The notes: a model not told the origin generated them from the sequence alone. Shown: positions 42,180-52,443, counted from the first letter of the stretch. The stretch: DNA of 64,000 nt from Geomonas silvestris (GCF_014193515.1 NZ_BLXX01000009.1:62001-126000); one strand, 5' to 3'. Translations and numbers: made by a program.

Positions 42180-42887
42180 ATGACGCGGGAAGCACTGGTT
42201 CAATTGCGCGGCGTCTCTAAGAGCTATCGGGAAGGGGAGCGGGAACGCCAGATACTGAAGGAAGCCTCGCTGGAGATCTCCCGGGGGGAGTGGCTCTTTC
42301 TCCTGGGTAAGAGCGGCTCGGGGAAATCCACCCTGCTCAACCTGGTAAGCGGCATCGACCTGCCGGAGCACGGCGAGATCATCATCGAGGGGCGGCCGAT
42401 AAACCGCCTCTCCGAGCGGGAACGCACCCTGTTTCGCCGCGAGAAGATCGGTTTCATCTTCCAGTCCTACAACCTGATTCCCACCTTGACGGTGGCGGAG
42501 AACCTCATGCTGCCGCTGGAGCTTCTGGGGGCGCTGAACCGGCAGCGGCGCGCGGAGGCGCTGGAGCTCCTGGCAGGGGTGGGGCTTGCCGACCGGGCGC
42601 AGAGCTACCCGGACCGGCTCTCGGGAGGGGAGCAGCAGCGGGTCGCCATCGCGCGGGCCCTGATCCACCGGCCGCTGCTCTTGCTGGCCGACGAGCCGAC
42701 CGGGAACCTGGATGCCGAGACCGGTCGCGAGGTGCTCGAGCTCTTCGAGCGGCTCCTGCGTCCCACCGCCTGCACGCTCGTCCTGGTGACCCACTCAAGC
42801 GAGGTTGCGCGCCTGGCGGACCGGCTCCTGTGCATCAGGGACGGGCAGCTGAGCGAGGCGGCGCTCGCCCCGGGGGCGCTGGTATGA
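42180..42887 (+). CDS. ABC transporter ATP-binding protein (LolD/MacB-like)
   Basis: A 235-residue ATPase. Walker A is GKSGSGKST, the signature [15 protein letters not shown], Walker [14 protein letters not shown] and the switch His follows in VTHSSE. The ATPTGNLD style and the context match the LolD/MacB/FtsE family, which powers mechanotransmission permeases rather than ordinary import. AAAGGGGAG precedes the ATG at 42180; the longer frame upstream is not supported. It overlaps the permease in an ATGA arrangement, so the two act together. Together with the lipocalin-like gene next door this resembles the AttE/F/G/H set of other proteobacteria. Confidence 0.92.
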   Translation: MTREALVQLRGVSKSYREGERERQILKEASLEISRGEWLFLLGKSGSGKSTLLNLVSGIDLPEHGEIIIEGRPINRLSERERTLFRREKIGFIFQSYNLIPTLTVAENLMLPLELLGALNRQRRAEALELLAGVGLADRAQSYPDRLSGGEQQRVAIARALIHRPLLLLADEPTGNLDAETGREVLELFERLLRPTACTLVLVTHSSEVARLADRLLCIRDGQLSEAALAPGALV

Positions 42888-45424
42888 TCCTCCTCCGGGC
42901 CGGCCTGCGCAACCTGGTGCGCCACCCCTGGCAGGCCGTCCTGACGGTGCTCGGGGTGGCGCTCGGCGTCGCCGTGGTGACCGCGGTGGACCTCGCCAAC
43001 CAGACCGCGCAACGCGCCTTCAAGATTGCGGCGGAAACCGTGGCGGGGCGGGCGACGCACCATATCGTGGGGGGGCCGACGGGGCTTCCCGAGGAACTCT
43101 ACCGGACCATTCGCGTCGGGCGCCACTTCCGGAACTGCGCGCCGGTAGTGAGCGCCGATGTGCGGGTCGCCGGGCGCTCGGGGACGACCCTGCAACTGGT
43201 CGGGCTCGACCCCTTCGCCGAGCCCCCTTTGCGCAGCTTCAGCTCCCGTTTCGCAAACGGCGACGTCCTGGCCACCCTGATGACCCGGCCGGAAAGCGTC
43301 CTTCTCGCCGCCGGCACCGCGCGGCAGCTCGGCCTCAGGGTCGGCGACCGCTTCCGGATCGAGCTCGCCGGGAAGAGCCCCGAGGTGCTCCTGGCGGGCC
43401 TTTTGGAGGCGCCGGACCAGGTGACGCGGCTGGGGCTCGAGTCGCTCATGGTGACCGACATCGCCTCGGCGCAGGAGTTGACCGGCCGGCTGGGGCGCCT
43501 CTCCCGCATCGACCTGGTGCTCCCGGAGGGGGACGCGGGGAGCCGGATACTGGCCGAACTGCGCCCCCTGCTCCCCCCGGAGGCCACCCTGCTCCCGGCG
43601 GGGGCCCGTGCCGGCTCGCTGGAGCAGATGACCCGCGCCTTCCGCCTCAACCTCACCGCGCTGAGCCTCTTGGCCCTGGTGGTCGGCATGTTCCTCATCT
43701 ACAACACCATGGTTTTCTCGGTGATCAGGCGGCGCCGGCTGATCGGCCTGTTGCGCGCGGTCGGGGTGACCCGGCGCGAGGTGCTCTGGCAGCTTTTAAG
43801 CGAGGCGCTCGTGGTGGGGCTTGCCGGGACCCTGGCGGGGCTCGCCCTGGGGAGCCTGATGGGGCAGGAACTCACCCGGCTGGTGACCCGGACCATCAAC
43901 GACCTCTACTTCGTGGTGGAGGTGCGCAGCGTCCCGCTCATGCCGCAGACCCTGGTGAAGGGTGGGCTTTTGGGTGTCCTGGCGACGCTCGCCGCGGCGC
44001 TCCCCCCGGCGCTCGAGGCGACCGGCGCTCCGCCGCGTGCCGTTTTGGGGCGCTCCTTCCTGGAGGCGCGCAGCCGCAGGCTGATGCCCTACGCGGTGGT
44101 CACGGCGGGGGTGGTGCTCTTGGCCGGGTTCCTAGTGTTGCGGGTGGAGGCGTGGGGGATCGCCGGGAGCTTCGCCGGGCTCTTCGCCCTCATCGTGGGG
44201 TACGCCCTCTTGGTGCCGGCGGGTGTGGTCCTCTTGGCGCGCGCGCTGCGCCCGGTCTTGGGCGGGCTCTTCGGGACGATCGGCCGCATGGCGGCGCGCG
44301 GGGTCCTCATCTCGCTCTCCCGGACCGGGGTGGCTGCCGCGGCGCTGGTGGTGGCGGTCTCGGCCACCATCGGGGTCGGCATCATGGTGGGGAGTTTCCG
44401 GCTCACCGTTACGAGCTGGCTGGAGAGCTGGCTCAGGGCCGACCTCTACCTGACCAGCGCCGTCGAGGCCGACGCCCGGCGCCGCCCGCCGCTCCCACCT
44501 GCCCTGGTGGAGCGCCTAAGCCGTCTCCCCGGGGCGCTCACCAGCGTGACCCGGCGCGTCACCCTCCCGACCGCTGCCGGGCCGGTGGAGGTCTTCGCGG
44601 CCCAGGTCCCCGAGAGCACCTTTTTAAGCTACCGGTTCAAGGAGGGGAGCCCCCGGGAGGCCTGGGAGAGCTTCAGCCGGGGGGACGCGCTCCTCGTCTC
44701 CGAGCCTTACTCCTACCGGCACAAGCTGCACCGCGGGGGGCGGGTCACGCTCCCCACCCGGCTGGGGCCGCGCAGTTTCCCGGTTGCCGGCGTCTTCTAC
44801 GACTACGGCTCCGACCAGGGGATCGTGATGATGAGCCGCGCGGGCTACCTGCGCTTCTGGGAGGATCCCGGCGTCGACGGCATGGGGTTCTACGCGGGCC
44901 CGGGGGTGACGCGCGACCGGCTGGCGCAGGAGATCCGCGCCCGGGTGGGGAACGAGCGGGTGCGCCTGGTGTCGAACGCCGAGCTGCGCCAGAACACCGT
45001 GGCCATCTTCGACCGGACCTTCGCCATCACCGGCGTGCTGCGCATCCTCACCATGATCGTCGCCTTCGTGGGGATCCTGTCGGCGCTCATGGCGATGCAG
45101 GTGGAGCGGGCCCGCGAACTCGCCGTTTTGCGCGCCTTGGGGCTCACCCCGGGGCAGGTCTGGGGCGTCGTCACCGGGGAGACCCTCCTGATCGGCCTGG
45201 CGGCGGGGCTCTTGTCGCTCCCCCTGGGGGTCCTGCAGGCCCTGGTGCTCATCTTCGTGGTGAACCTGCGCTCCTTCGGCTGGACCATGGAACCCTACCT
45301 CGACCCGAAGCTTTTGATCCAGGCCGTGCTCCTGTCGCTCGCCGCGGCGTTTCTGGCCGGGATCTACCCGTCGCTTAAGATCGCGCGGTTGAGCCCGGCG
45401 CTCGCGCTCAAGGAGGAGGAGTGA
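42884..45424 (+). CDS. ABC transporter permease with two FtsX-like halves
   Basis: An 846-residue membrane protein. After an N-terminal helix ([16 protein letters not shown]) and a large extracytoplasmic domain (~45-240), three helices come at ~255-395 (including [20 protein letters not shown] and [15 protein letters not shown]). A second half repeats the pattern: a helix pair near 420-470, an extracytoplasmic domain (~520-700) and three C-terminal helices. This two-half layout matches the MacB-related/AttG-like exporters with duplicated FtsX domains. Its ATG overlaps the ATPase stop by four bases, and the lipocalin-like gene follows after one base. It probably moves a lipid-like or hydrophobic substrate to or across the envelope. 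Confidence 0.9.
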   Translation: MILLRAGLRNLVRHPWQAVLTVLGVALGVAVVTAVDLANQTAQRAFKIAAETVAGRATHHIVGGPTGLPEELYRTIRVGRHFRNCAPVVSADVRVAGRSGTTLQLVGLDPFAEPPLRSFSSRFANGDVLATLMTRPESVLLAAGTARQLGLRVGDRFRIELAGKSPEVLLAGLLEAPDQVTRLGLESLMVTDIASAQELTGRLGRLSRIDLVLPEGDAGSRILAELRPLLPPEATLLPAGARAGSLEQMTRAFRLNLTALSLLALVVGMFLIYNTMVFSVIRRRRLIGLLRAVGVTRREVLWQLLSEALVVGLAGTLAGLALGSLMGQELTRLVTRTINDLYFVVEVRSVPLMPQTLVKGGLLGVLATLAAALPPALEATGAPPRAVLGRSFLEARSRRLMPYAVVTAGVVLLAGFLVLRVEAWGIAGSFAGLFALIVGYALLVPAGVVLLARALRPVLGGLFGTIGRMAARGVLISLSRTGVAAAALVVAVSATIGVGIMVGSFRLTVTSWLESWLRADLYLTSAVEADARRRPPLPPALVERLSRLPGALTSVTRRVTLPTAAGPVEVFAAQVPESTFLSYRFKEGSPREAWESFSRGDALLVSEPYSYRHKLHRGGRVTLPTRLGPRSFPVAGVFYDYGSDQGIVMMSRAGYLRFWEDPGVDGMGFYAGPGVTRDRLAQEIRARVGNERVRLVSNAELRQNTVAIFDRTFAITGVLRILTMIVAFVGILSALMAMQVERARELAVLRALGLTPGQVWGVVTGETLLIGLAAGLLSLPLGVLQALVLIFVVNLRSFGWTMEPYLDPKLLIQAVLLSLAAAFLAGIYPSLKIARLSPALALKEEE

Positions 45425-45425
45425 C

Positions 45426-46586
45426 ATGCGGCGGCTTATGACGATACTGCTCGTTGCCGCGCTGGCAGCCGGGGCGCTCTGGACCCTGGGGCGGCGCCGG
45501 GAGCCCGCTGTCGAACCGGGGGGGATGAGCGTGAGCCAGGCGCTTGGGGGTGTGCCGCAGACGGGGTTCGCGCGCGCCGTAGCGCCCCGCGCGTTCCGGT
45601 TCCCCGCCGATCACGGACCGCACCCGGAGTACAAGACCGAGTGGTGGTACTTCACGGGGAATCTGGCCGACAGTGCCGGGCGGCGTTTCGGCTACCAGCT
45701 CACCTTCTTCCGGATGGCGCTGGCGCCGGGGGAGCCTCCGCGATCTTCGCGCTGGGCGACCAACCAGGCCTACATGGCGCACTTCGCGCTCACCGACGTG
45801 AACGGCAGGCGCTTCTCTTCCGCGGAGCGCTTCAGCCGCGCGGCGCTCGGGTTGGCCGGGGCCGGCGGGGTGCCGCTTGAGGTCTTCCTGGAGGACTGGT
45901 CGGCGCGCGAGACCAAGGGGGCGCCCTGGAGCGTGCGGCTGCGCGCGGCGCAGGGGAGCGGGGCACTCGACCTCGAACTGGTCAGCGCGCAGCCGGTGGT
46001 GTTGAACGGGGAGCGGGGCTTAAGCCGCAAGGGGCCCGAGCCGGGCAACGCCTCGTACTACTATTCGATCCCGCGCCTGGCCACCCGGGGGACCCTGAGC
46101 GTAGGGGGGGAGCGCTTCCAGGTGACCGGGACCAGCTGGCTGGACCGGGAGTGGAGCACCAGCGCGCTCTCCGGCGACCAGGCGGGGTGGGACTGGTTCG
46201 CCCTGCAGCTAAAGGACGGACGCGACCTCATGTACTACCAGCTGCGCAAGAAGGACGGCTCCGCCGACCCCTTCAGCGCGGGGACGCTGGTGGCCGCGGA
46301 CGGGAGCGCCAAACCGCTTACCCGGGACCAGGTGCGGCTCGTGCCGACCGGTTGGTGGAAAAGCCCGCACGACGGGGCGCGTTACCCGGCCGGCTGGCGT
46401 CTGAGCGTGCCGGGAGAGGGGATCGCCCTCGAGGTGGTGCCGCGGCTGTCGGACCAGGAGCTCTTGACCAGCTTTCGTTATTGGGAAGGTGCGGTGGCAG
46501 TGAAAGGGGAAGGGGGCGCGGAGCTGGGCAGCGGGTACCTGGAGATGACCGGCTACCAGCCCGGCGGCGCCGGTGTCGGCCGCTGA
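45426..46586 (+). CDS. AttH/CrtC-like lipocalin-fold protein
   Basis: A 386-residue exported protein with an N-terminal membrane anchor or signal (LMTILLVAALAAGALW). The family motif EYKTEWWYFTGNL, a YQLTFFRMAL strand and the GTSWLDREWSTS motif with QAGWDWFALQL mark the AttH / hydroxyneurosporene-synthase (CrtC) lipocalin-like superfamily, which often sits beside an ABC ATPase and permease. CrtC adds water to carotenoids; AttH-type proteins next to ABC genes have no established reaction. Here no carotenoid genes are present, so a substrate-carrier or periplasmic-processing role for the exported compound is more likely. Its start overlaps a strong AAGGAGGAGGAG, and it is coupled to the permease. 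Confidence 0.85.
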   Translation: MRRLMTILLVAALAAGALWTLGRRREPAVEPGGMSVSQALGGVPQTGFARAVAPRAFRFPADHGPHPEYKTEWWYFTGNLADSAGRRFGYQLTFFRMALAPGEPPRSSRWATNQAYMAHFALTDVNGRRFSSAERFSRAALGLAGAGGVPLEVFLEDWSARETKGAPWSVRLRAAQGSGALDLELVSAQPVVLNGERGLSRKGPEPGNASYYYSIPRLATRGTLSVGGERFQVTGTSWLDREWSTSALSGDQAGWDWFALQLKDGRDLMYYQLRKKDGSADPFSAGTLVAADGSAKPLTRDQVRLVPTGWWKSPHDGARYPAGWRLSVPGEGIALEVVPRLSDQELLTSFRYWEGAVAVKGEGGAELGSGYLEMTGYQPGGAGVGR

Positions 46587-46648
46587 AGCCGGTCCGGCCG
46601 GCGCCCCCGAGGCGGGGAGCGGCGGGCCGGACGGGAGAGGTATGCGCC

Positions 46649-47011
46649 TCAGGTGGAAACCTGTTTCCAGGCCTGCAGCACGTTGGTGAGTTCGATAGAG
46701 GTGGTGACGAAGCGGCCGCGCAGGTCGCCGACCAGGGAGAGTGCCTCCTCCTGCTCCCCGCTAAGCGCGAGGGAGAGGATCCTCCCGGCTTCCTGGTGGA
46801 AACAGACGTGCAGCTCCTGGACCTTGTTCCAGAACTCCGGCGGACGCTCGCCGGCCGGGATGCTGTGCAGCCACTTGCCGAACTCGCACTCCCGGTCCCG
46901 CGCCACCACCTGCGGCTGGTATTCGCTCTGGCCGCTCTCGATCGCCTCCCTGAGCCTCACCTTCCACACGCCGTGTGCCGCCATCGCCTTGTTGATTTCC
47001 CTGGCATCCAT
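46649..47011 (-). CDS. Chemoreceptor zinc-binding (CZB) domain protein
   Basis: A 120-residue stand-alone CZB domain. The zinc ligands can be seen: His in AAHGVWKVRLREA, Cys in RECEFGKWLHSIP, and two His in VQELHVCFHQEAG. CZB domains sense zinc or hypochlorous acid and usually sit at the C-terminus of chemoreceptors or diguanylate cyclases; here it is on its own. AGGAGGG lies before the ATG. It is oriented convergently with the AttH-like gene and does not share an operon. It may regulate a partner elsewhere in the genome, for example a chemoreceptor or cyclase. Confidence 0.85.
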   Translation of the reverse strand: MDAREINKAMAAHGVWKVRLREAIESGQSEYQPQVVARDRECEFGKWLHSIPAGERPPEFWNKVQELHVCFHQEAGRILSLALSGEQEEALSLVGDLRGRFVTTSIELTNVLQAWKQVST

Positions 47012-47467
47012 CGAGATCCCTCCTGGTAGTCACGCACTCAATTCGCAAAGCTGCAGCCTCTGCCTGTGAGGCCTGAAGCTGCAGGGATCATTTCGGATTT
47101 CCGCACGCCTTACTTTAGAATTAATTGAAGAGCACCTTGCCGAATCGCCTGTTCGGCGGGGGAGAACCGCTGGTGGGGAAATCTCGCAAAGTCCCGTGCG
47201 GGATAAAGTGTTGACTTACGGTGTGGCACGGTGTAATGAGTCCGTACCTGTGAAGACTAGGAGGGTTGGAGCGGGAAGTTCTTGTCGTGATATCTGTGCC
47301 GCCTGCAGCTTTGCTGATCGGGCGTTTTTTTTTGCCGGCCCTGCGCGAGGGGGGGGCGGGAGCCGTTTGCCGATCATCGCCTTTGCGGTAAGATGTCTTA
47401 GTTCTCATTATTGAGGCACCACTACCAGCCGTCATGAGCCCATGGGGCTTTTGAGAAGGAGACCAGC
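47012..47467. other. Intergenic region with promoter for the quinone oxidoreductase gene
   Basis: About 455 bases. A possible promoter TTGACT (47211-47216), 17 bases, TAATGA (47234-47239) lies in the middle. A T9 run occurs at 47327-47335. No gene is convincing; the longest open frame there has no ribosome binding site. Confidence 0.5.
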
Positions 47468-48442
47468 ATGAGCATGGCAATCCGCTTTCACGAGTTTGGG
47501 GGTCCCGAGGTGCTGCGCTACGAGGCGGTCGAGGTCGGCGAGCCGGGACCGGGCGAGGTCAAGATCCGCCAGCACGCCATCGGGGTGAACTTCGTCGATA
47601 TCTACCAGAGAAACGGGCTCTACAAGGTGGCGCTCCCGGCCATCGCCGGCAACGAGGGGGCGGGTGTGGTCAGCGCCGTCGGAGCCGGGGTGGCCGCGCT
47701 GAAGGCGGGGGACCGGGTGGCCTACGTCGGGAAGGTGGGGGCCTACTGCGAGGAGCGCCTGCTGCCGGCGGACCGGCTGGTCCAACTCCCCGAGGCGATC
47801 GGCTTCGACCAGGCGGCGGCGATGCTCCTCAAGGGGCTCACCGTGCAGTACCTGATCCGGCAGAGCTACCGGGTTAAGGCCGGCGACACCGTGGTCTTCC
47901 ATGCCGCGGCCGGAGGGGTCGGGCTCATCGCCTGCCAATGGCTCAAATCGCTCGGGGCGCGGGTGATCGGCACGGCGGGGTCCGACGAGAAGTGCGCCCT
48001 TGCCATCAGGCACGGCGCCGAGCACTGCATCAACTACCGGACCGAGGATATCGTGGAGCGGGTGAAGGAGCTGACCCGGGGTGAAGGGGTCCCGGTGGTC
48101 TACGACTCGGTCGGCAAGGAGACCTTCGACGCCTCGCTGCGCTGCCTGCGCCCCTACGGCCTGCTGGTCAGTTTCGGGAACGCCTCGGGACCGGTGCCGC
48201 CGGTCGACCTCGGCATCCTGGCGCAACTCGGCTCGCTCTACATCACCCGGCCGACCCTCAACACCTACACCGCCAAGCGCACCGACCTGGAGGCGATGGC
48301 GGCGGAGCTCTTCCAGGTGGTGGGCTCCGGGGTGGTCAAGATCGACATCAATAACCGCTACTCCCTGAAGGACGCGGCCCAGGCGCACCGCGACCTGGAG
48401 GCGCGCCGGACCACCGGCTCCACCGTGCTGCTGCCGGAATAA
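47468..48442 (+). CDS. NADPH:quinone oxidoreductase (zinc-independent MDR family)
   Basis: A 324-residue medium-chain reductase. The N-terminal domain has GVNFVDIYQRNGLY, the typical Qor start, and lacks the catalytic-zinc cysteines and histidines of alcohol dehydrogenases. The nucleotide-binding motif is AAAGGVGLIACQWLKSLGA (~150-170), and the C-terminal segment shows YSLKDAAQAHRDLEARRTTG. It reduces quinones using NADPH; the physiological substrate is unknown. AGAAGGAGA precedes the ATG at 47468. It is a single gene with its own promoter region. Confidence 0.9.
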   Translation: MSMAIRFHEFGGPEVLRYEAVEVGEPGPGEVKIRQHAIGVNFVDIYQRNGLYKVALPAIAGNEGAGVVSAVGAGVAALKAGDRVAYVGKVGAYCEERLLPADRLVQLPEAIGFDQAAAMLLKGLTVQYLIRQSYRVKAGDTVVFHAAAGGVGLIACQWLKSLGARVIGTAGSDEKCALAIRHGAEHCINYRTEDIVERVKELTRGEGVPVVYDSVGKETFDASLRCLRPYGLLVSFGNASGPVPPVDLGILAQLGSLYITRPTLNTYTAKRTDLEAMAAELFQVVGSGVVKIDINNRYSLKDAAQAHRDLEARRTTGSTVLLPE

Positions 48443-48539
48443 GCGCCGGTTCGGCGCGACCCGGACCATCTTTTCTGTCAAGGTGCCCCTGCCTCGCGCG
48501 ACCGTTGCGCGGGCCGGGGCATCGTGTTGTGGAGGAACC

Positions 48540-49406
48540 ATGTTGGACAGCGTGTTGAGACATAACCTCGCCCTCGACGTCGGCACCGCCTCAGTCCGAG
48601 TCGGGACCGGGGCCCGCCGGGTGGTCGAGGCACCTTCCTCTTCGGGGCAGCGGCGCGCGCTCGCCGGCGGCGTGGTGGTGGACGGCGAGGCGCTGGTCGC
48701 CATCCTGGATCCGCTCTTGCGGCAGGGGCGCGTCTTCGGCATGGTGAAGCCGCGGGTCCTCGCGTGCGCCCCCAGCGACGTGAGCAGAAACGAGCGCGAG
48801 CTGCTGAAGGATGCCATCCTCCGCTCCGGGGCGGCCTCGGTGCTGCTGGTTCCCGAGCCGCTCGCCGCCGCGGTGGGGGCCGGCGTGGACGTCGCCTCCC
48901 CCTACGCCCAGATGGTGGTCGACGTCGGTGAGGGGGTGACCGACTGCGCCGTGATCCGCTCCGGAAAACTGCTGGAGTCGTGCGCGCTGCGGGTGGCCTG
49001 TGCCGGCATGCGTGCCGGGATCGCCCGGGCGCTGCGCGCGGACGGCAAGGAAGGCCTTACCGACGGCGAGATAGACCTGCTGCTGAGGGAAAGGGGGGTG
49101 GTGCACCGGGGAACGCGCTCCTCGCTCGATGGTCCTTCCCTTGCCGAGCGTGCCGTGGAGCCGGTAATCCGGCAGATCATGGACCTGGTGACCGGGTTCT
49201 TGCAGGACCTCCCCGATGCGCTGGGGTGCGAGTTGATCGAAAGCGGCATCTGGCTCACCGGGGGAGGATCGCTCATCCCGGGCCTGCGCCAGCGTTTCGA
49301 GGAGGAGACGGGGATCCGGGTCATGACGGTGCCCAATCCGCGCGAGGCGGTGGTCGAGGGGGCGAGGCTCATGATGCCGGTAGTGACCGCGCTGAACCAG
49401 TGGTAA
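48540..49406 (+). CDS. MreB/actin-like ATPase-fold protein, short
   Basis: A 288-residue member of the actin/Hsp70/MreB fold. Phosphate-1 motif LALDVGTASVRV, phosphate-2 motif VVDVGEGVTDCAVI and the adenosine motif IWLTGGGSLIPGL are all present, with KPRVLACAPSDVS and PEPLAAAVGAG typical of MreB. It is ~50-60 residues shorter than cell-shape MreB and lacks a clear N-terminal membrane helix. No mreC, mreD or rodA is nearby. It may be an MreB paralogue or a polymerising actin for another structure. A GGAGG lies just before the ATG; the frame from 48483 adds no similarity. Confidence 0.85.
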   Translation: MLDSVLRHNLALDVGTASVRVGTGARRVVEAPSSSGQRRALAGGVVVDGEALVAILDPLLRQGRVFGMVKPRVLACAPSDVSRNERELLKDAILRSGAASVLLVPEPLAAAVGAGVDVASPYAQMVVDVGEGVTDCAVIRSGKLLESCALRVACAGMRAGIARALRADGKEGLTDGEIDLLLRERGVVHRGTRSSLDGPSLAERAVEPVIRQIMDLVTGFLQDLPDALGCELIESGIWLTGGGSLIPGLRQRFEEETGIRVMTVPNPREAVVEGARLMMPVVTALNQW

Positions 49407-49499
49407 CGGTAGGGGATTGTCTGCCGGAGCGGTTTTAGGTAACCTGAGACAATGCGTGAGAGACGTCTTCAAGGTATCATCCGCGAAAGGGGGATGACC

Positions 49500-50333
49500 A
49501 TGTTCAGGAACGTTTGGATCTTCAGCGTAGTCGTCATGCAGCTGGCCCTGGCCTCGGCGGCCGGTGCCCACACTATCATCACCCGGATGAGCGACCGGCA
49601 GAGTATCAGCATGCCGGAGATGGTGGCCGCAGCGGAAAAGACCGACCTGGTGCTGGTGGGCGAGGTCCATACCAACAAGGACCACCACGACCTGCAGCTC
49701 GACCTGCTTCGCTCGCTCAACCAGGGGAGGCCCCGCCTGGCCATCGGGCTGGAGATGATCCCGGCCACCAAGCAGCGCCAACTGGACCAGTGGAGCGCGG
49801 GGAGGCTCAGCGAACCGTCCATGCGCGCCGTTTTCGAGGAGAGCTGGACCGATTGGGGGCTCTACCGGGAGATCTTCCTCTTCGCCCGCGACCACCGCGT
49901 CCCGATGGTGGCGCTCGACGTGCCCGGCGAGGTGGTGCGCAAGGTGTCGCAGTCAGGGTTCAAATCGCTGACCCCCAAGGAGCGCAGCTACCTGCCGGTC
50001 GGGACCAGCTGCGACCTGCGCAACCCGCAGATAGCCCTGTTGCGCAAGGCGTTCGCCCAGCACTTCCAAGAGAAGGTGTTCAACTACTTCTGCGAGGCCC
50101 AGACGGTGCGCAACAGCGGGATGGCCATCAACCTGGCGCGCTACCTGAGGGAACACCCGGGGCACCGTGTCGCCGTGCTGACCGGGGTCTGGCACGCCGT
50201 CAAGTATGCGATTCCCGAGCAGCTGGCCCGTAACGGCAGCCGGCTCTCCTTTACGGTGATCCTCCCGGAAACGCCGGAACTCAACGCCGACAGCGCAGGG
50301 TTCGCCGAGGCGGATTACCTCTTCGACATGTAG
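49500..50333 (+). CDS. ChaN-like (heme/iron-related) exported protein
   Basis: A 277-residue protein of the ChaN family. The start at 49500 is preferred over 49494 because GGGGG then has a normal spacing. An N-terminal hydrophobic stretch (VWIFSVVVMQLALASAAGA) acts as a signal peptide. Family motifs include LVLVGEVHTNKDHHDLQL, IGLEMIPATKQRQLDQW and the C-terminal HRVAVLTGVWHAVKY. ChaN-like proteins bind heme or regulate iron, and the His- and Asp-rich motif HTNKDHHD suggests metal or heme ligation. In a cytochrome-rich organism a heme-handling role is plausible, but nothing nearby proves it. Confidence 0.82.
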   Translation: MFRNVWIFSVVVMQLALASAAGAHTIITRMSDRQSISMPEMVAAAEKTDLVLVGEVHTNKDHHDLQLDLLRSLNQGRPRLAIGLEMIPATKQRQLDQWSAGRLSEPSMRAVFEESWTDWGLYREIFLFARDHRVPMVALDVPGEVVRKVSQSGFKSLTPKERSYLPVGTSCDLRNPQIALLRKAFAQHFQEKVFNYFCEAQTVRNSGMAINLARYLREHPGHRVAVLTGVWHAVKYAIPEQLARNGSRLSFTVILPETPELNADSAGFAEADYLFDM

Positions 50334-50910
50334 CCAGCCCGGCTCGCTGCCGCGGCGGGTCGCCAGTCGACCCTGTTGCCGATGGCCACCGCGACGGGCG
50401 AGGCCCACCTTCACTTCCCGGCTCCGGTTGTTTTACGGCTTCCTTTTCGTGAAGCTGCAGGTCCGCAATCATCCCACCCTACGGCTCGTTCCTGCCCGGC
50501 AGGTCTGCCCCATTTCCCCCAAATCAAACACCCCATGTCCCAACTATCCTCCGCGACGGGCCGTTTTGCCGGAGTAGCTGCACGCATAATCACTGCAGAC
50601 ACTATTTTAAAACAGTGCCACAATCGTTTTAACAGTCCGCGCCGGCATGAACCCCATCTTCGGCTATTCGCAGTTATATGAAAGAAGTAGTTCCGTTCGA
50701 AGCACTGTAATGTAGATGTATAGAACGTTTTTATATAGATACTGTTTACTCTGATAGTCTGGCTTAGCACCGGTCATGATGTGAGTTTGCCTGGCGATAT
50801 TCCTTCAATGTATACGCAAAAATAGAATATTCCATATTGCCAAAAAGACCGAGTGGCGTAGAATTCGTACTTGGATCGCTTTCACCTTCACAGAGTTACA
50901 GGGGGTAGAC
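50334..50910. other. Intergenic region upstream of the transcarboxylase operon
   Basis: About 575 bases without a gene. The last 250 bases (50640-50900) are AT-rich and contain the palindrome GGAATATTCC-like GAATATTC at 50827-50834, which could be a control site. No clear -35/-10 or -24/-12 pair stands out. Confidence 0.5.
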
Positions 50911-52413
50911 GTGAAACGCATCATCGACGTTACCGAACTGGCGCTGCGGGACGCGCACCAGAGTCTCATTGCCACCCGGCTGGGGATCGACGACATGACC
51001 GGGGCCTGCGAGGACCTGGACAATGCCGGGTACTGGTCCATCGAGTGCTGGGGCGGCGCAACCTACGACGCCTGCATCAGGTTTTTGAACGAGGATCCCT
51101 GGCAGAGGCTGAGGACCTTCAAAAAGCTCATGCCCAAGACGCCGCTGCAGATGCTCCTGCGCGGCCAGAACCTCTTGGGGTACCGACACTACCAGGACGA
51201 GGTGGTCGACCGTTTCGTCGAGAAGTGCGCGGAGAACGGCATCGACGTGTTCCGCATCTTCGACGCCTTGAACGACCTGCGCAACGTGGAGCGCTCGGTC
51301 GCCGCGGTGAAGAGGGTCGGCAAGCACGCCCAGGGGGCCATCTCCTACACGGTGAGCCCGATCCACTCCACGGAGGTCTTCGTCGAGGAGGCGAAGCGCC
51401 TGGTGGAGATGGGGTGCGACTCGATCTGCATCAAGGACATGGCGGCGCTCATCAAGCCGCAGGCCGCCTACGACCTGGTCAAGGGAATCAAGGACGCCTG
51501 TGGGGAACAGACCCGGGTGCACCTCCACGTACACGCCACCACCGGCGTAACCCTGGTGAGCCTCTTCAGGGCGGTCGAGGCGGGGGTCGACTGCGTGGAC
51601 ACCGCGGTCAGCTCGATGAGCCTTGGGCCCGGCCACAACCCGACCGAGAGCTTCGTGGAGATGCTGGAAGGGACCGGATTCGGGACCCGTCTCGACCTGG
51701 ACCGCGTTTTGAAGGTGAAGGAACACTTCGCCCACACCCTGCCGCGCTACCGCGAGTTCCTCTCGGCGGTGACCGGGGTGGAGACCGAGATCTTCAAGAG
51801 CCAGATCCCCGGCGGGATGCTTTCCAACATGGAGAGCCAGCTGAAGCAGCAGGGGGCGGGGGACCGGCTGCACGAGGTGCTGGACGAGATCCCGGTGGTG
51901 AGGAAGGACACCGGCTACGTGCCGCTGGTCACCCCCACGAGCCAGATCGTCGGGACCCAGGCGGTCCTGAACATCCTGATGGGGCGCTACAAGGTGCTCA
52001 CCGGGGAGTTCGCCGACCTGATGCTCGGCTACTACGGCGCGGCACCGGGTGAACGCAACCCCGAGGTGATCGAGCTGGCGCGCGCCCACGCCAACAAGGG
52101 GATGATCGACTGCCGGCCGGCCGACCTTTTGGAGCCCGAGTGGGCCAAGCTCAGGGCCGAGGCGCTGCCGCTTAAAGGGTGCAACGGTAGCGACGAGGAC
52201 GTGCTCACCTACGCGATGTTCCCGAAGGTCGCCCCGGGCTTCTTCGCCACCCGCGACGAAGGGCCCCGCAACCTCGGGCGCGACCCCGAGACCGGCGCCT
52301 TGGAGACCGAGGTCCCGCAGGGGCACGCCGGCAAGATCACTGGCCCGGTCACCTACACGGTCACCTTGAGCGGCCAGCAGCACAAAGTCACCGTTTCGCC
52401 TTACGGCAAGTAA
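50911..52413 (+). CDS. Transcarboxylase 5S-type carboxyltransferase subunit (oxaloacetate/pyruvate)
   Basis: A 500-residue subunit starting with GTG at 50911 behind GGGGG. It shows the 5S/OadA-alpha motif TELALRDAHQSL with Asp for metal binding, RGQNLLGYRHY, and the Lys in CIKDMAALIKP that is carbamylated in 5S enzymes; VHLHVHATTG carries the metal-binding histidines. It lacks a fused biotin domain, unlike OadA, so the separate biotin protein three genes on fits. In the Propionibacterium-type enzyme it moves carboxyl between oxaloacetate and pyruvate through biotin. With the 12S-like, small and biotin subunits it should form methylmalonyl-CoA carboxyltransferase (EC 2.1.3.1). It could alternatively be part of a decarboxylase complex. 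Confidence 0.9.
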   Translation: MKRIIDVTELALRDAHQSLIATRLGIDDMTGACEDLDNAGYWSIECWGGATYDACIRFLNEDPWQRLRTFKKLMPKTPLQMLLRGQNLLGYRHYQDEVVDRFVEKCAENGIDVFRIFDALNDLRNVERSVAAVKRVGKHAQGAISYTVSPIHSTEVFVEEAKRLVEMGCDSICIKDMAALIKPQAAYDLVKGIKDACGEQTRVHLHVHATTGVTLVSLFRAVEAGVDCVDTAVSSMSLGPGHNPTESFVEMLEGTGFGTRLDLDRVLKVKEHFAHTLPRYREFLSAVTGVETEIFKSQIPGGMLSNMESQLKQQGAGDRLHEVLDEIPVVRKDTGYVPLVTPTSQIVGTQAVLNILMGRYKVLTGEFADLMLGYYGAAPGERNPEVIELARAHANKGMIDCRPADLLEPEWAKLRAEALPLKGCNGSDEDVLTYAMFPKVAPGFFATRDEGPRNLGRDPETGALETEVPQGHAGKITGPVTYTVTLSGQQHKVTVSPYGK

Positions 52414-52443
52414 GACATCCCGGCGTCCAAAGGAATCCAGACC

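Noticed and set aside
47327..47340. T9 run considered as a terminator
   Set aside because: No stable GC-rich stem directly precedes the T run, so an intrinsic terminator is not supported.
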